NCBI RefSeq assembly: GCF_028550435.1 | Contig: NZ_JAQQKV010000001.1 | Location: 1-64,000, forward strand | Source: Asticcacaulis machinosus | GTDB taxonomy: Bacteria > Pseudomonadota > Alphaproteobacteria > Caulobacterales > Caulobacteraceae | Direction: 5' to 3' | DNA: 64,000 nt | Shown here: in pieces, positions 53,875 to 62,528 of the stretch | How the letters are laid out: each line of letters opens with the position of its first letter | Position numbering within the stretch: the stretch's first letter is position 1 | Position numbers and translations under genes: made by a program | Notes under the pieces: generated by a model | Told to the model about the DNA's origin: nothing | Database searches by the model: none | The model's input: only the letters and a program-made list of their open reading frames with translations

Positions 53875-53913
53875 ATGAGCATGGAAAAGCCCGCACAGCC
53901 GGTTTTTTTATGA
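53875..53913 (+). CDS. Possible 12-residue leader peptide before the DAHP synthase gene
   Basis: ATG 53875 opens a frame encoding [12 protein letters not shown] whose TGA (53911-53913) overlaps the ATGA at 53910. Only one aromatic residue is present, so classical attenuation by Trp or Phe codons is not supported; translational coupling to the next gene is possible. It may be chance. Confidence 0.3.
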   Translation: MSMEKPAQPVFL

Positions 53914-55298
53914 AAGTGTTGGATATGGTAAAGAACTGGTCTCCCCAAAGCTGGCGGTCGCATCCCGCCCTTCACATTCCGGACGATTACCCGGATCAGG
54001 CCGCCCTGTCGGCCGTTGAAACTGAGCTTAGCACGTTGCCGCCGCTGGTGTTTGCCGGTGAGGCACGTCGTTTGACGTCGCATCTGGGTAAGGTCGCCGC
54101 CGGCGAAGCCTTTCTGCTGCAAGGGGGGGACTGCGCCGAAAGCTTTAAGGAGTTTTCCGCCGATAATATCCGCGATACCTTCCGCCTGATCCTGCAAATG
54201 GCGGTCGTGCTGACCTTTGCCGGTGGCAAGCCGGTGGTTAAGCTGGGGCGTATCGCCGGTCAGTTTGGTAAGCCGCGCTCATCATCGGTGGAAACCATCG
54301 GAGATGTTACCTTGCCGTCTTACCGCGGCGACAACATCAACGGCATGGAATTCACCCCCGAAGCGCGCCTGCCGGATCCGCAAAGATTGTTAAAGGCGTA
54401 CCATCAGTCGTCGGCAACGCTCAATCTGCTGCGGGCCTTTGCGACGGGCGGATATGCGGATTTGTACAACATCCATAAGTGGACGCTGGGCTTTGTGTCA
54501 GGCTCTCCGCAGGGCGAGCGTTATCGCGAGCTGGCCGACAAGATTTCCGAGACCCTGTCGTTCATGTCGGCGATCGGCATCACGTCCGAAAAGGCGCAGG
54601 AAATCCGTCAGGTCGATTTCTTCACCTCGCACGAAGCGCTGTTGCTCAACTATGAGCAGGCCATGACGCGGGTGGATTCGACCTCCGGCGACTGGTACGA
54701 CACCTCGGCCCACATGCTGTGGATCGGTGAGCGCACCCGCCAACTGGACGGCGCTCATGTCCACTATATGAAGGGCATCAAAAATCCGATCGGTGTCAAA
54801 TGCGGCCCGACGATGGAGCCTGATGACCTTAAGCGTCTGATCGATACGCTCAACCCGGAAGCCATTCCGGGCCGTTTGACCCTGATTGGCCGGTTTGGTT
54901 CGGATAAGGTCGGTGATCGTCTGCCGCGCCTGATGGCGGCCACCAAGGCCCACGGCGTGCCGGTCGTTTGGTCGATTGACCCGATGCACGGCAATGTCGT
55001 GAAGGCCAATAATGGCTATAAGACTCGTCCGTTCGATCGCATTCTGTCGGAAGTCCGCTCCTTCATCGATGTGGCGGCGGCTGAGGGCGTTCATCCCGGC
55101 GGTCTGCATCTGGAAATGACGGGGCAGAACGTTACCGAATGTACCGGCGGTGCCTTTGCCCTGTCGGAAGAGGATCTGGGCGATCGTTACCACACGCACT
55201 GCGATCCGCGTCTTAATGCCGATCAGGCGCTGGAACTGTCGTTCCTGGTGGCCGAGCGGATGCACAGCCTTAAGCAAAAGGCTTCCAAAGCGGCCTAA
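53910..55298 (+). CDS. Class II 3-deoxy-7-phosphoheptulonate (DAHP) synthase
   Basis: 462 residues, or 457 from ATG 53925 ([11 protein letters not shown]), where the conserved sequence begins. Plant-type (class II) DAHP synthase catalysing the first shikimate-pathway step from phosphoenolpyruvate and erythrose-4-phosphate. Seen: the N-terminal [20 protein letters not shown], then [57 protein letters not shown] with a metal ligand, and [17 protein letters not shown]. Aromatic feedback is expected for the class but the regulatory type cannot be read. A strong terminator follows the stop. Confidence 0.93.
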   Translation: MKVLDMVKNWSPQSWRSHPALHIPDDYPDQAALSAVETELSTLPPLVFAGEARRLTSHLGKVAAGEAFLLQGGDCAESFKEFSADNIRDTFRLILQMAVVLTFAGGKPVVKLGRIAGQFGKPRSSSVETIGDVTLPSYRGDNINGMEFTPEARLPDPQRLLKAYHQSSATLNLLRAFATGGYADLYNIHKWTLGFVSGSPQGERYRELADKISETLSFMSAIGITSEKAQEIRQVDFFTSHEALLLNYEQAMTRVDSTSGDWYDTSAHMLWIGERTRQLDGAHVHYMKGIKNPIGVKCGPTMEPDDLKRLIDTLNPEAIPGRLTLIGRFGSDKVGDRLPRLMAATKAHGVPVVWSIDPMHGNVVKANNGYKTRPFDRILSEVRSFIDVAAAEGVHPGGLHLEMTGQNVTECTGGAFALSEEDLGDRYHTHCDPRLNADQALELSFLVAERMHSLKQKASKAA

Positions 55299-55315
55299 AG
55301 GCTTTAGTGACCGAC

Positions 55316-55344
55316 AAAAAGGACGGCTCGTGCCGTCCTTTTTT
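55316..55344 (+). terminator. Terminator after the DAHP synthase gene
   Basis: GGACGGC (55321-55327) and GCCGTCC (55332-55338) with a TCGT tetraloop, flanked by AAAAA (55316-55320) and TTTTTT (55339-55344). Confidence 0.9.
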
Positions 55345-55422
55345 CATGTCCGCTGTCAGTTCCTGGCAGCAACCGTATCCCTGTCAATTGATGCGGGTAG
55401 AAAACTCGGCTAAGAGCGCGGC

Positions 55423-56799
55423 ATGAAACCATTTCTGCCGACACCAAGCTTCCAGTCCTATAAAGCAGCCTTCACGGAACTTTACACACTGGCGTGGCCG
55501 GTGGTGATTTCGCGCCTGTCGATCATGTTGATGGGTTTGGCCGATACGGTGATTGTCGGCCATTATTCCTCAAAGGAACTGGGCTATCACTCGATGGCCT
55601 GGGCACCGACCAGTATTTTTCTGGTCACCTCAATCGGGCTGCTGGTGGGCTTGCAGGTCAAGACCTCGCACTATCTGGGGGCGGGGGAAACGGGCAGGAT
55701 CGGGGCGGTCTTTCAGCGCGGGATGAGCTATGCGCTGGCGCTGGGGTTGGGGTCGATGATCCTGCTGCTGTTGGCGGGGCCCTATCTGCTTGATCATACG
55801 GTGACGCAATCCCTGGCCGAAGGGGCGCGTAATCCGCTGATCTTGTTTGCGATTTCCATGCCGTTTTATATGGTTTCCATCGGCTGTTCGGAGTTCTTAG
55901 AGGCTTTGGGCAAGACGCGTCAGACCATGTACATGAACATGGCGGGCAATGTGCTCAATGTGGCGCTTCTGATCTTGCTGGTGCCGGGGCAGGTTGCCGG
56001 ACTTGAGGCTTTTGACGGCGCGATGGGGGCGGCGGTCTCAACCTTTATCGCGCGCATATTCATCATGGTTTTGATGCTGATCTATGTCTTTCGTCTGCCG
56101 CAGGCCCGCGAATATGGCATTCTGCGCAAACATGCCCCCGATCCTGCCGCGGCCAAAGAACAACGCCATGTCGGCTATGCGGCCGGCGCGTCATATTTTA
56201 TCGAGGTCACGGCCTTTGCCGGCATGACCTTTTTTGCGGGACGGATATCCGAAGTGGCGGTAGCCCAATGGGCCATAGTGCTCAATTTCGCCTCACTGGT
56301 GTTCATGGTGCCTATGGGACTGGCGGTCGGTTGTTCGGTTCTGGTGGGGCGGGCGTTCGGCGCACGTGATCGTGACGCGATCCGCCGCATGGGCCGCGTT
56401 AGCTTTACTGCGGCGGGCGCATTCATGGTGCTGGTCGTCGTCGGCGTTTTACTGTTCTCAGGGGCTATGGCGCGGGGATATACGTCTGATCCGGCCCTGA
56501 TTGCGGGCGTTCAGGCGTGTCTGCTGCTGGCGTGCGGGTTCTTTATCCCCGATGGGGTTCAGGTCGTGGCGGCTCAGGCCCTGCGCGCACGCCGTGATGT
56601 GGTTACGCCAACCGTGCTCCACTACATATCCTACGGCGCGGTCATGCTGCCGTTGGGTTATCTGTTTTCGCAAGCTATGGGCTTAGGCGTGCCGGGGCTG
56701 ATCTATGCCGTTATTATCGCCAGCCTGCTGTCGGGCAGCTTTCTGGTCGGGCGGTTTATGTGGCTGGATCACCGGCAGGTTGCCCTGCCAAAAATATAG
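55423..56799 (+). CDS. MATE-family multidrug/cation efflux transporter (NorM-like)
   Basis: 458 residues, twelve membrane segments in two six-helix halves. TLAWPVVISRLSIMLMGLADTVIVGHYSSKELG matches the MATE start, with the repeat in the second half around ASYFIEVTAFAGMTFFAGRISEVAVAQWAIVLNFASLVFMVPMGLAVG. NorM-type proteins export cationic drugs against Na+ or H+. Membrane half-loop residues QAREYGILRKHAPDPAA form the central cytoplasmic link. It is alone on its strand after a terminator, with no regulator adjacent. Confidence 0.9.
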   Translation: MKPFLPTPSFQSYKAAFTELYTLAWPVVISRLSIMLMGLADTVIVGHYSSKELGYHSMAWAPTSIFLVTSIGLLVGLQVKTSHYLGAGETGRIGAVFQRGMSYALALGLGSMILLLLAGPYLLDHTVTQSLAEGARNPLILFAISMPFYMVSIGCSEFLEALGKTRQTMYMNMAGNVLNVALLILLVPGQVAGLEAFDGAMGAAVSTFIARIFIMVLMLIYVFRLPQAREYGILRKHAPDPAAAKEQRHVGYAAGASYFIEVTAFAGMTFFAGRISEVAVAQWAIVLNFASLVFMVPMGLAVGCSVLVGRAFGARDRDAIRRMGRVSFTAAGAFMVLVVVGVLLFSGAMARGYTSDPALIAGVQACLLLACGFFIPDGVQVVAAQALRARRDVVTPTVLHYISYGAVMLPLGYLFSQAMGLGVPGLIYAVIIASLLSGSFLVGRFMWLDHRQVALPKI

Positions 56800-56802
56800 A
56801 GC

Positions 56803-57720
56803 TTAAGCCTTGGTCAGCCCGAACATCCAGCCTTCTTCGGTGATGGCAATAGCCTGATCGTCTTCGCTTAGACCAGTGGGGGCGGCAAACCATGCGCCGA
56901 GTTCACCCTTATCATCGACCTCAGCTATGGCTTGAGCCGTCAGGCGCGTAGTGGTGGCGTCCTTAACCTCAGCCGGTTCAGCTTCACCCTTGAACAGCGG
57001 CGGATAGACCTCGGCAATGACGGTCGATACGCCGTCAAGATCGCTTTCACTCAATTTACCAAAGCCGGTCTCCAGCGGCCACAGTTTTGTGCCGTCACCC
57101 AAGGACTCAACCAGCGCTTTAAGCGCCGGGACGCCTAAGAAGGTCTGACCGCCACCGGTGCCGGCGCCGTGCATCTGCCATTGGCTTTTGGCATGCAGGG
57201 TTTTGGGTTTCAGCGCGTGGGTCGCTGTCTCGGTCAGGCGGTATTCCGGAAAATCGCCAAACGAGTCGGGTTTAAGCGTCGACAGCCACCGTTGTGCGGC
57301 TGATTTCGGCGCGCCCCAGAACGGATAGGCCTCATCAGTCGTTAGCCGGTTTATCTTGGCGGCCACCGCAAAACGGTTATTGGTGTTGTCGGCCTTATCG
57401 ACAATATTGTGCGTCAGAAATTTCCAGATGGCTTGCCAGGGCGTCCCTTCCAATTTAAGGCGCTCGGCGGTGCCCCGCGGTAGGCCAAGGCCGAAATCAA
57501 CCCCTAAGAAAATGCGGTCGCCGCGCTTATGCAGGTCGGCTAGAATAGTCTTGAGCAGTTCCATAGCGGCCTGACGCGTGGCCGGATTGTGCGCCTCATA
57601 GGACAGCCGAAAGCGCACGTCGCGTTTCATGACGCCGATCCATACCGAGGAATCGCCGGTCTTTTTACCTTCGGCCGCGCTCCAGCTTAAAATCACATAG
57701 GCGCCAAACAGTCGGGACAC
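56803..57720 (-). CDS. Conserved protein, possible RNase-H-like fold (DUF429-like)
   Basis: 305 residues from GTG 57720, with AGGAG 7 bases upstream. A longer in-frame reading to 57975 is rejected because it overlaps the divergent Gfo gene and lacks such a site. Seen: GAYVILSWSAAEGKKTGDSSVWIGV and FLGVDFGLGLPRGTAERL, resembling an acid-bearing first strand and a second strand of RNase-H-type proteins; relatives are often labelled molybdopterin- or cobalamin-synthesis proteins without firm support (from memory). No catalytic site can be assigned, and here VDWSA has become LSWSA, losing the first acid. No molybdenum or cobalamin genes are near. Confidence 0.65.
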   Translation of the reverse strand: MSRLFGAYVILSWSAAEGKKTGDSSVWIGVMKRDVRFRLSYEAHNPATRQAAMELLKTILADLHKRGDRIFLGVDFGLGLPRGTAERLKLEGTPWQAIWKFLTHNIVDKADNTNNRFAVAAKINRLTTDEAYPFWGAPKSAAQRWLSTLKPDSFGDFPEYRLTETATHALKPKTLHAKSQWQMHGAGTGGGQTFLGVPALKALVESLGDGTKLWPLETGFGKLSESDLDGVSTVIAEVYPPLFKGEAEPAEVKDATTTRLTAQAIAEVDDKGELGAWFAAPTGLSEDDQAIAITEEGWMFGLTKA

Positions 57721-57918
57721 GCGTTTACTCCTGCGGAAAGTCTTGGGAACGGCGCATTTGATCTGCGCCTTGAATTCAAGGCGACGCTTGTAGCCTGATG
57801 AGGGAGGGGGAAAAAGCCCATAATTGTGAATTTGTGCCGCCCTCACGCAAAATGTGTTTCCAATCCGTGGATGAACCTGTGTAAAAACCGGAACGGTCAG
57901 GGGCCGATGAGGTAATTT

Positions 57919-58857
57919 ATGTCCAGAATTTTGAAGGCCGGTGTGGCCGGTGCCGGTGTTTTTGGCGGCTATCATAGCGGTAAGTATAAGCAGGCCGACG
58001 ATATTGAGTTTGTGGGTATATATGACCTTGATAGGTCGCGGGCGCAGATTCTAGCAGAGGCGCAAGGTTGTCAGGCTTTTGGCGGCGATGAACTGGGCGC
58101 GTTTCTGGCGCAGCTTGATGTGATTACCATTGCCACCCCTGCCTTTGCCCATGCGCAGGTGGCCTTAAAGGCGCTTGAGGCCGGGGTGCATGTCTATGTC
58201 GAAAAGCCGCTGGCTATCACGGTTGATGATGGTGAAGCGATGGTGTCGCTGGCTGCTTCAAAAAATCTTGTGCTGGCCTGCGGCCATCAGGAGCGGGCGG
58301 TATTCGAAGCTATGGGCCTTTATGATGTCCCTGAGGCCCCGCTAAGCCTTGAGGCGGTGCGTAACGGTACGGTTAGCACACGAAATTTGGATGTGTCGGT
58401 TGTGCTCGACCTGATGATCCACGATCTCGATCTGGGTTTAAGTTTAGCGCACGGGGAGGCAGGCGGTGTAGACGCCACAGCTCGTTATCGTCAGGCGGAA
58501 GGATACAAAGCGACTGGTGCCGATGAGATGACGGCTGAGGTTAAATTCGACGATGGTTTTGTCGCGACCTTCAAAGCCTCACGCATGGCTGAGGCGCGCG
58601 AACGCACCATGCGGTTGGTGTATCCCAGCGGTGAAGTCAATATTGATTTTCTGACGCGCAAGTTTGAGAACACAACACCATTTGCCCTGAATGCTGACTT
58701 TGCCGAGGCTGAGATTGCCAAAGATCCGCTCGGCACCAGCGTATTCCGCTTTCTGGATACGGTGCGGGGTGAGCGGGCCAAGCCGCTGGCGACCGGCGCA
58801 GAAGCGCTGAAAGCCTTACAGGTGGCTTTGGCTATTGATGAGGCTGTGGGGCCGTAA
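57919..58857 (+). CDS. Gfo/Idh/MocA-family oxidoreductase
   Basis: 312 residues. Rossmann motif GVAGAGVFGGYH (8-19), then VITIATPAFAHAQVALKALEAGVHVYVEKPLA with the catalytic-type Lys96 in EKP. The C-terminal part is the open-faced beta-sheet domain. Family members oxidise or reduce sugars, inositols or their nucleotide derivatives with NAD(P); a UDP-sugar or free sugar substrate is possible but not determinable here. The catalytic region LMIHDLDL contains the His common in UDP-GlcNAc 3-dehydrogenase-type members (MIHDID), so a lipid A-related role could be considered. It starts on the opposite strand from the DUF429-like gene. Confidence 0.85.
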   Translation: MSRILKAGVAGAGVFGGYHSGKYKQADDIEFVGIYDLDRSRAQILAEAQGCQAFGGDELGAFLAQLDVITIATPAFAHAQVALKALEAGVHVYVEKPLAITVDDGEAMVSLAASKNLVLACGHQERAVFEAMGLYDVPEAPLSLEAVRNGTVSTRNLDVSVVLDLMIHDLDLGLSLAHGEAGGVDATARYRQAEGYKATGADEMTAEVKFDDGFVATFKASRMAEARERTMRLVYPSGEVNIDFLTRKFENTTPFALNADFAEAEIAKDPLGTSVFRFLDTVRGERAKPLATGAEALKALQVALAIDEAVGP

Positions 58858-58860
58858 TCC

Positions 58861-59031
58861 TCACTCGCCCTTGAATACAAATCCCAAAAACAGTACGGCC
58901 CAGCCACCACTCATCAGCCAGTATTTGTGCTCACTTAAAAAGGGCAGAGGGCGGGCGTAGCCGAACAGGCTGCCGATCACCAGTGCCGCAGATAGCAGGC
59001 ATAGCAATAGCGTGGTCGCCGTCAGTTTCAT
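58861..59031 (-). CDS. Small two-helix membrane protein
   Basis: 56 residues from ATG 59031 (a TTG at 59049 extends it by six). Two hydrophobic segments, about 3-22 and 37-52, around a short basic loop containing RPLPFLSEHKYWLM, with a charged KGE end. A GGGGGT stretch about 11 bases upstream may be the ribosome-binding site. The stop is 3 bp from the convergent Gfo stop. I do not recognise a family; membrane-protein composition rather than homology supports it. Confidence 0.5.
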   Translation of the reverse strand: MKLTATTLLLCLLSAALVIGSLFGYARPLPFLSEHKYWLMSGGWAVLFLGFVFKGE

Positions 59032-59194
59032 TACAAACACTACCCCCAAAGCGGCAAGGGCCTGAACCTTGCCTTTTGCTGTCGCTATCTATTCAAATTC
59101 ACGTGATAAGATCAATGGTAATTTGAAGGAAAGTCTGAAAACCTTAACCCTGAATTTTTACCGGAATATCTCAGAAGTCACCCAAAAAGGCCTG

Positions 59195-60100
59195 ATGATG
59201 AAAAGATTTTGGATATTACCCATACTGGCGACCCTGCTGGCCGGAGTTGCGGACGCCGGTCCCGTTAGAGAGCGGATCAAAGCGCGACTGGAAGCTAAAA
59301 AGGCTGTTGAGAGCCAGGTGATTGATGTGGCTGCTATTTCACCGGGGGCTCGCAAACTGACCTTATCGTATGGCGATAGTCCAAAACAGGCTATGGATGT
59401 TTATGTGCCAGCCGATGCCAGAGATGCGCCCGTAATTGTCATGGTACATGGTGGGGCCTGGAAAATCGGGGACAAGGCCAATAGCGGCTCGATAGAGAAC
59501 AAGCTGAAATACTGGCTGCCCAAAGGCTATATTTTCATCAGCGTTAATTACAGGCTGTTGCCTGAGGCTATGGCCTATGAACAGGCGCAGGATGTGGCCG
59601 CCGCTATGCGATTTACGCAGAAAAATGCGACCACATGGGGCGGGAGTCCTGATAAGATCGTCCTTATGGGGCATTCCGCAGGGGCGCATATAGTCGCATT
59701 ACTGTCGTCCAATCCGCCTATGGTTGGCGCCAACTGGCGTGGTACTGTGGTGCTGGATTCGGCGGTTATGAGTGTGCCGTCGATCATGGAGCGCCGCCAT
59801 CTGGGGTTCTATGACGAAGCCTTCGGGGCGGATAAGACCTACTGGCTTAAGGCGTCGCCTATGGATCAGTGGACACCGAAGGCGGTGCCGATGATGGTGG
59901 TCTGTTCATCGCAGCGTAAGGATAAACCGTGCGTCGAAGCCAATGCGTTTAAAGCCAAGGTGACTAAGGCCGGGCACGATATGATCATCCTGCCGCAGAA
60001 CCTGACACACGAAGAGATCAACCGGACTTTGGGCATGCCAGGGCCCTACACCTCAGCGGTTGACGACTTCATCACTTCGCGATTGAAGCCAGCGCCTTAA
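59195..60100 (+). CDS. Exported alpha/beta-hydrolase, carboxylesterase/BD-FAE-like
   Basis: 301 residues from ATG 59195 (or 59198) with AAAGG a few bases upstream; an earlier in-frame ATG at 59069 lacks a signal peptide. Signal peptide to about residue 21 (LLAGVADA). Oxyanion HGGAW (85-89), nucleophile Ser161 in GHSAGAH, and a late His in NLTHEEIN. Between are SVNYRLLP and GGSPDKIVLMG, typical of the group. Likely an esterase or lipase-like enzyme of the periplasm; the substrate is not indicated. It resembles the hydrolase at 485 in fold but not closely in sequence. Gap to rsmE is 17 bp. Confidence 0.85.
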   Translation: MMKRFWILPILATLLAGVADAGPVRERIKARLEAKKAVESQVIDVAAISPGARKLTLSYGDSPKQAMDVYVPADARDAPVIVMVHGGAWKIGDKANSGSIENKLKYWLPKGYIFISVNYRLLPEAMAYEQAQDVAAAMRFTQKNATTWGGSPDKIVLMGHSAGAHIVALLSSNPPMVGANWRGTVVLDSAVMSVPSIMERRHLGFYDEAFGADKTYWLKASPMDQWTPKAVPMMVVCSSQRKDKPCVEANAFKAKVTKAGHDMIILPQNLTHEEINRTLGMPGPYTSAVDDFITSRLKPAP

Positions 60101-60117
60101 ATCGCTAGATACCGGCT

Positions 60118-60855
60118 ATGATCCGACTATTTATTCAAGAGCAACACGGGGCCTATAGCGTCGGGTTGGTCATTCCGCTCAATATTGACCAAAGCCGTTA
60201 TCTGGGGGCAGTTATGCGCCTCGGCGTCGGGGATGAGGTCGCCATATTCAACGGTATCGACGGCGAATGGCGGGCGCGCATTGACACCCTGACGAAGAAG
60301 GCCTGTCATCTCGAACTGGTTGAACAGATCAGGCCGCAGCCCGATGTGTCTGGCCCGGTATTACTGATTGCGCTGGTCAAACGGGCCCGGTTGGAAGTCA
60401 TTATCGAAAAAGCGACGGAACTGGGCGCGGCGAAAATTCAATTGTTGATTACGCGGCGGACCAATGCTGATCACACCAATGTCGGGCGGCTGCAAATGAT
60501 CGCACAGGAAGCGGCCGAGCAAACCGAACGCCTTGATGTTCCGGAAGTTCTGGCACCGGTGAAACTTGAGAAATGGCTTCAGGAAAATACGGATATTGCG
60601 TTGATTTATGGGGATGAAGACTCAACCCATGCCGGAAATTCAATCCCGTCGATGCTCACCGTCCTGAAGGATATTACGGGGCCGGCGGCCATATTGATTG
60701 GGCCTGAGGGCGGGTTTGATGAGGTTGAGCGCGACACGCTTAAAGCACTGCCGCACACTGTTGCGGTTAATCTGGGCCCGCGAATCCTGCGGGCAGATAC
60801 CGCCGCCATCAGTGCATTGACACTATATCAATCGGTCTGCGGTGACTGGCGGTAA
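60118..60855 (+). CDS. rsmE: 16S rRNA (uracil1498-N3)-methyltransferase
   Basis: 245 residues. N-terminal PUA-like domain (about 1-75) then a SPOUT methyltransferase domain. Seen: ALVKRARLEVIIEKATELGAAKIQLL, then RLQMIAQEAAEQTER, IGPEGGFDEVE (SAM loop) and LGPRILRADTAAISAL (the knot). Methylates U1498 of 16S rRNA using SAM. It is followed by gshA, a common alphaproteobacterial neighbour. It has a 17-bp gap from the upstream hydrolase, with no clear promoter visible. Confidence 0.95.
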   Translation: MIRLFIQEQHGAYSVGLVIPLNIDQSRYLGAVMRLGVGDEVAIFNGIDGEWRARIDTLTKKACHLELVEQIRPQPDVSGPVLLIALVKRARLEVIIEKATELGAAKIQLLITRRTNADHTNVGRLQMIAQEAAEQTERLDVPEVLAPVKLEKWLQENTDIALIYGDEDSTHAGNSIPSMLTVLKDITGPAAILIGPEGGFDEVERDTLKALPHTVAVNLGPRILRADTAAISALTLYQSVCGDWR

Positions 60856-61020
60856 GGTCACTTTAGATTTTCTCGCTTTATTGCCGCGCACGGGCGGTTC
60901 ATGCACGTAATGTCAAAAGAATATGCGCCGGGGCGCTTGTATAAAACAAAAGACCCGCACATATAGAGCCGGAACCTTTCCGGTTACAGTTTCAAAGACT
61001 TACAGATATATGGGTGCTTC

Positions 61021-62391
61021 ATGGCCTTAAAGGAAATTTCAAAGCCTATAGAGAGCCATGAGGAACTGATCGCCTATTTCGAAAGCGGCTGCAAACCGCG
61101 CGAGGCGTGGCGCATTGGTGCCGAGCATGAAAAATTTGTTTTTGACCTGAAGACCTTGCGCCGCCCGACCTACGAAGGCCCAAGCGGTATTAAGGCGATG
61201 CTGGAGGGACTTCAGCGGTTTGGCTGGACGCCGGTATTTGAAGATGGCAATGTCATTGCTCTGCTGCGTGACGGCGCTTCGGTGTCACTGGAACCCGGCG
61301 GGCAGTTTGAACTGTCCGGTGCGCCGCTAGAGACTGTTCACGATATTTGCAGTGAAACCGGTCAACACCTTGAAGAGGTGAAGGCCGTGGCCTCTGAAAT
61401 CGGCCTTGGTTTCCTGGGCGTAGGCTTTTCGCCCCTTTGGTCGCGGGCGGAAACGCCGGTCATGCCCAAAGGTCGCTATAACATCATGCGCAGCTATATG
61501 CCCAAGGTTGGCGGCTTGGGGCTGGACATGATGCTGCGCACCTCGACCATTCAAGCCAATCTTGATTATTCGTCCGAAGCGGACATGATCTTGAAGTTTC
61601 GGGTATCGCTGGCTTTGCAGCCTATTGCGACGGCCTTATTCGCCTGCTCGCCGTTTACCGAAGGCAAGCCCAACGGCTTTCTGTCGGCAAGGGCCAATGT
61701 CTGGACCGATACCGATGCCGACCGCACCGGTATGTTGGGTTTTGTGTTCGATGATAGTTTCGGATTTGAGAAGTATGCGCAATATGCCCTTGATGTGCCT
61801 ATGTATTTCGTCAAACGCTATGGTGCACCCAATGGCGGCTACATCGATGCTTCGGGCCAAAGTTTCCGGTCGTTCCTGAAGGGGGAGTTGCCCGCTATGC
61901 CCGGTGAACTGCCCAATATCGACGACTGGGCCGATCACCTGACGACCCTGTTCCCGGAAGTGCGTCTGAAGAAATACTTGGAAATGCGTGGCGCTGATGG
62001 CGGACCTTGGAGCCGGATATGCGCACTGCCTGCGCTGTGGGCCGGACTTCTGTATGATCAAACCTCACTTGAGGCCGCCTGGGATATGGTCAAGGGCTGG
62101 AGCCTGGAAGATCATGATACCTTGCGCGGTATGGCCGCAAAAACCGGCCTGAAAGGCTCGATCGCCGGTCGACCGGTTCAGGAAATTGCGATTGAGACAC
62201 TCAATATCGCTCGTGAGGGGTTAAAGCGCCGGAATCGTCTGTCTGGTGGTCTGGTCGATGAAACGGGCTATCTTGGCGAACTGTTCGAGATAGCCGAAAG
62301 CGGAATCACCCCCGCCGAGCGGCTTTTGGAGGCCTATCACGGGCGCTGGGGCGGGGACGTATCTCACCTGTACCGGGAATATGCGTACTAA
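61021..62391 (+). CDS. gshA: Glutamate-cysteine ligase, alphaproteobacterial/plant type
   Basis: 456 residues. The first and rate-limiting step of glutathione synthesis. Recognised by RIGAEHEKFVFDLKTLRRP near the N-terminus, GGQFELSGAP, MPKGRYNIMRSYMPKVGGLGLDMMLRTSTIQANLDYSSE and the later GYIDASGQSFRSFLKG, all typical of the plant-like GshA (not the E. coli type). Feedback inhibition by glutathione is known for plant enzymes through a disulfide; whether those Cys are present is uncertain. A small hairpin (CCGGAA/TTCCGG at 60969-60983) lies in the leader. No strong ribosome-binding site is seen. Confidence 0.93.
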   Translation: MALKEISKPIESHEELIAYFESGCKPREAWRIGAEHEKFVFDLKTLRRPTYEGPSGIKAMLEGLQRFGWTPVFEDGNVIALLRDGASVSLEPGGQFELSGAPLETVHDICSETGQHLEEVKAVASEIGLGFLGVGFSPLWSRAETPVMPKGRYNIMRSYMPKVGGLGLDMMLRTSTIQANLDYSSEADMILKFRVSLALQPIATALFACSPFTEGKPNGFLSARANVWTDTDADRTGMLGFVFDDSFGFEKYAQYALDVPMYFVKRYGAPNGGYIDASGQSFRSFLKGELPAMPGELPNIDDWADHLTTLFPEVRLKKYLEMRGADGGPWSRICALPALWAGLLYDQTSLEAAWDMVKGWSLEDHDTLRGMAAKTGLKGSIAGRPVQEIAIETLNIAREGLKRRNRLSGGLVDETGYLGELFEIAESGITPAERLLEAYHGRWGGDVSHLYREYAY

Positions 62392-62460
62392 AATTATCTC
62401 GATCGTCCCGATTGAAACAATCTGACTTGCCAAAATTTTATTTTGCTGTTCTTTTCGTGA

Positions 62461-62483
62461 CGTATATACGACAAATTTCGTAT
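62461..62483. promoter_or_regulatory. Palindromic operator candidates before the POT transporter
   Basis: CGTATATACG (62461-62470) overlaps a second inverted repeat, ATACGA (62466-62471) and TCGTAT (62478-62483), 46 bp upstream of the transporter ATG. The density of symmetric CGTAT units suggests a repressor site; no regulator is adjacent. Confidence 0.4.
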
Positions 62484-62528
62484 AACGTATAAAATGTTGC
62501 GTCAGCCTCACAAAGAGACCTAAGCAGA

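Noticed and set aside
54498-55277. 259-residue minus-strand frame inside the DAHP synthase gene
   Set aside because: Antisense shadow of a strongly conserved gene.
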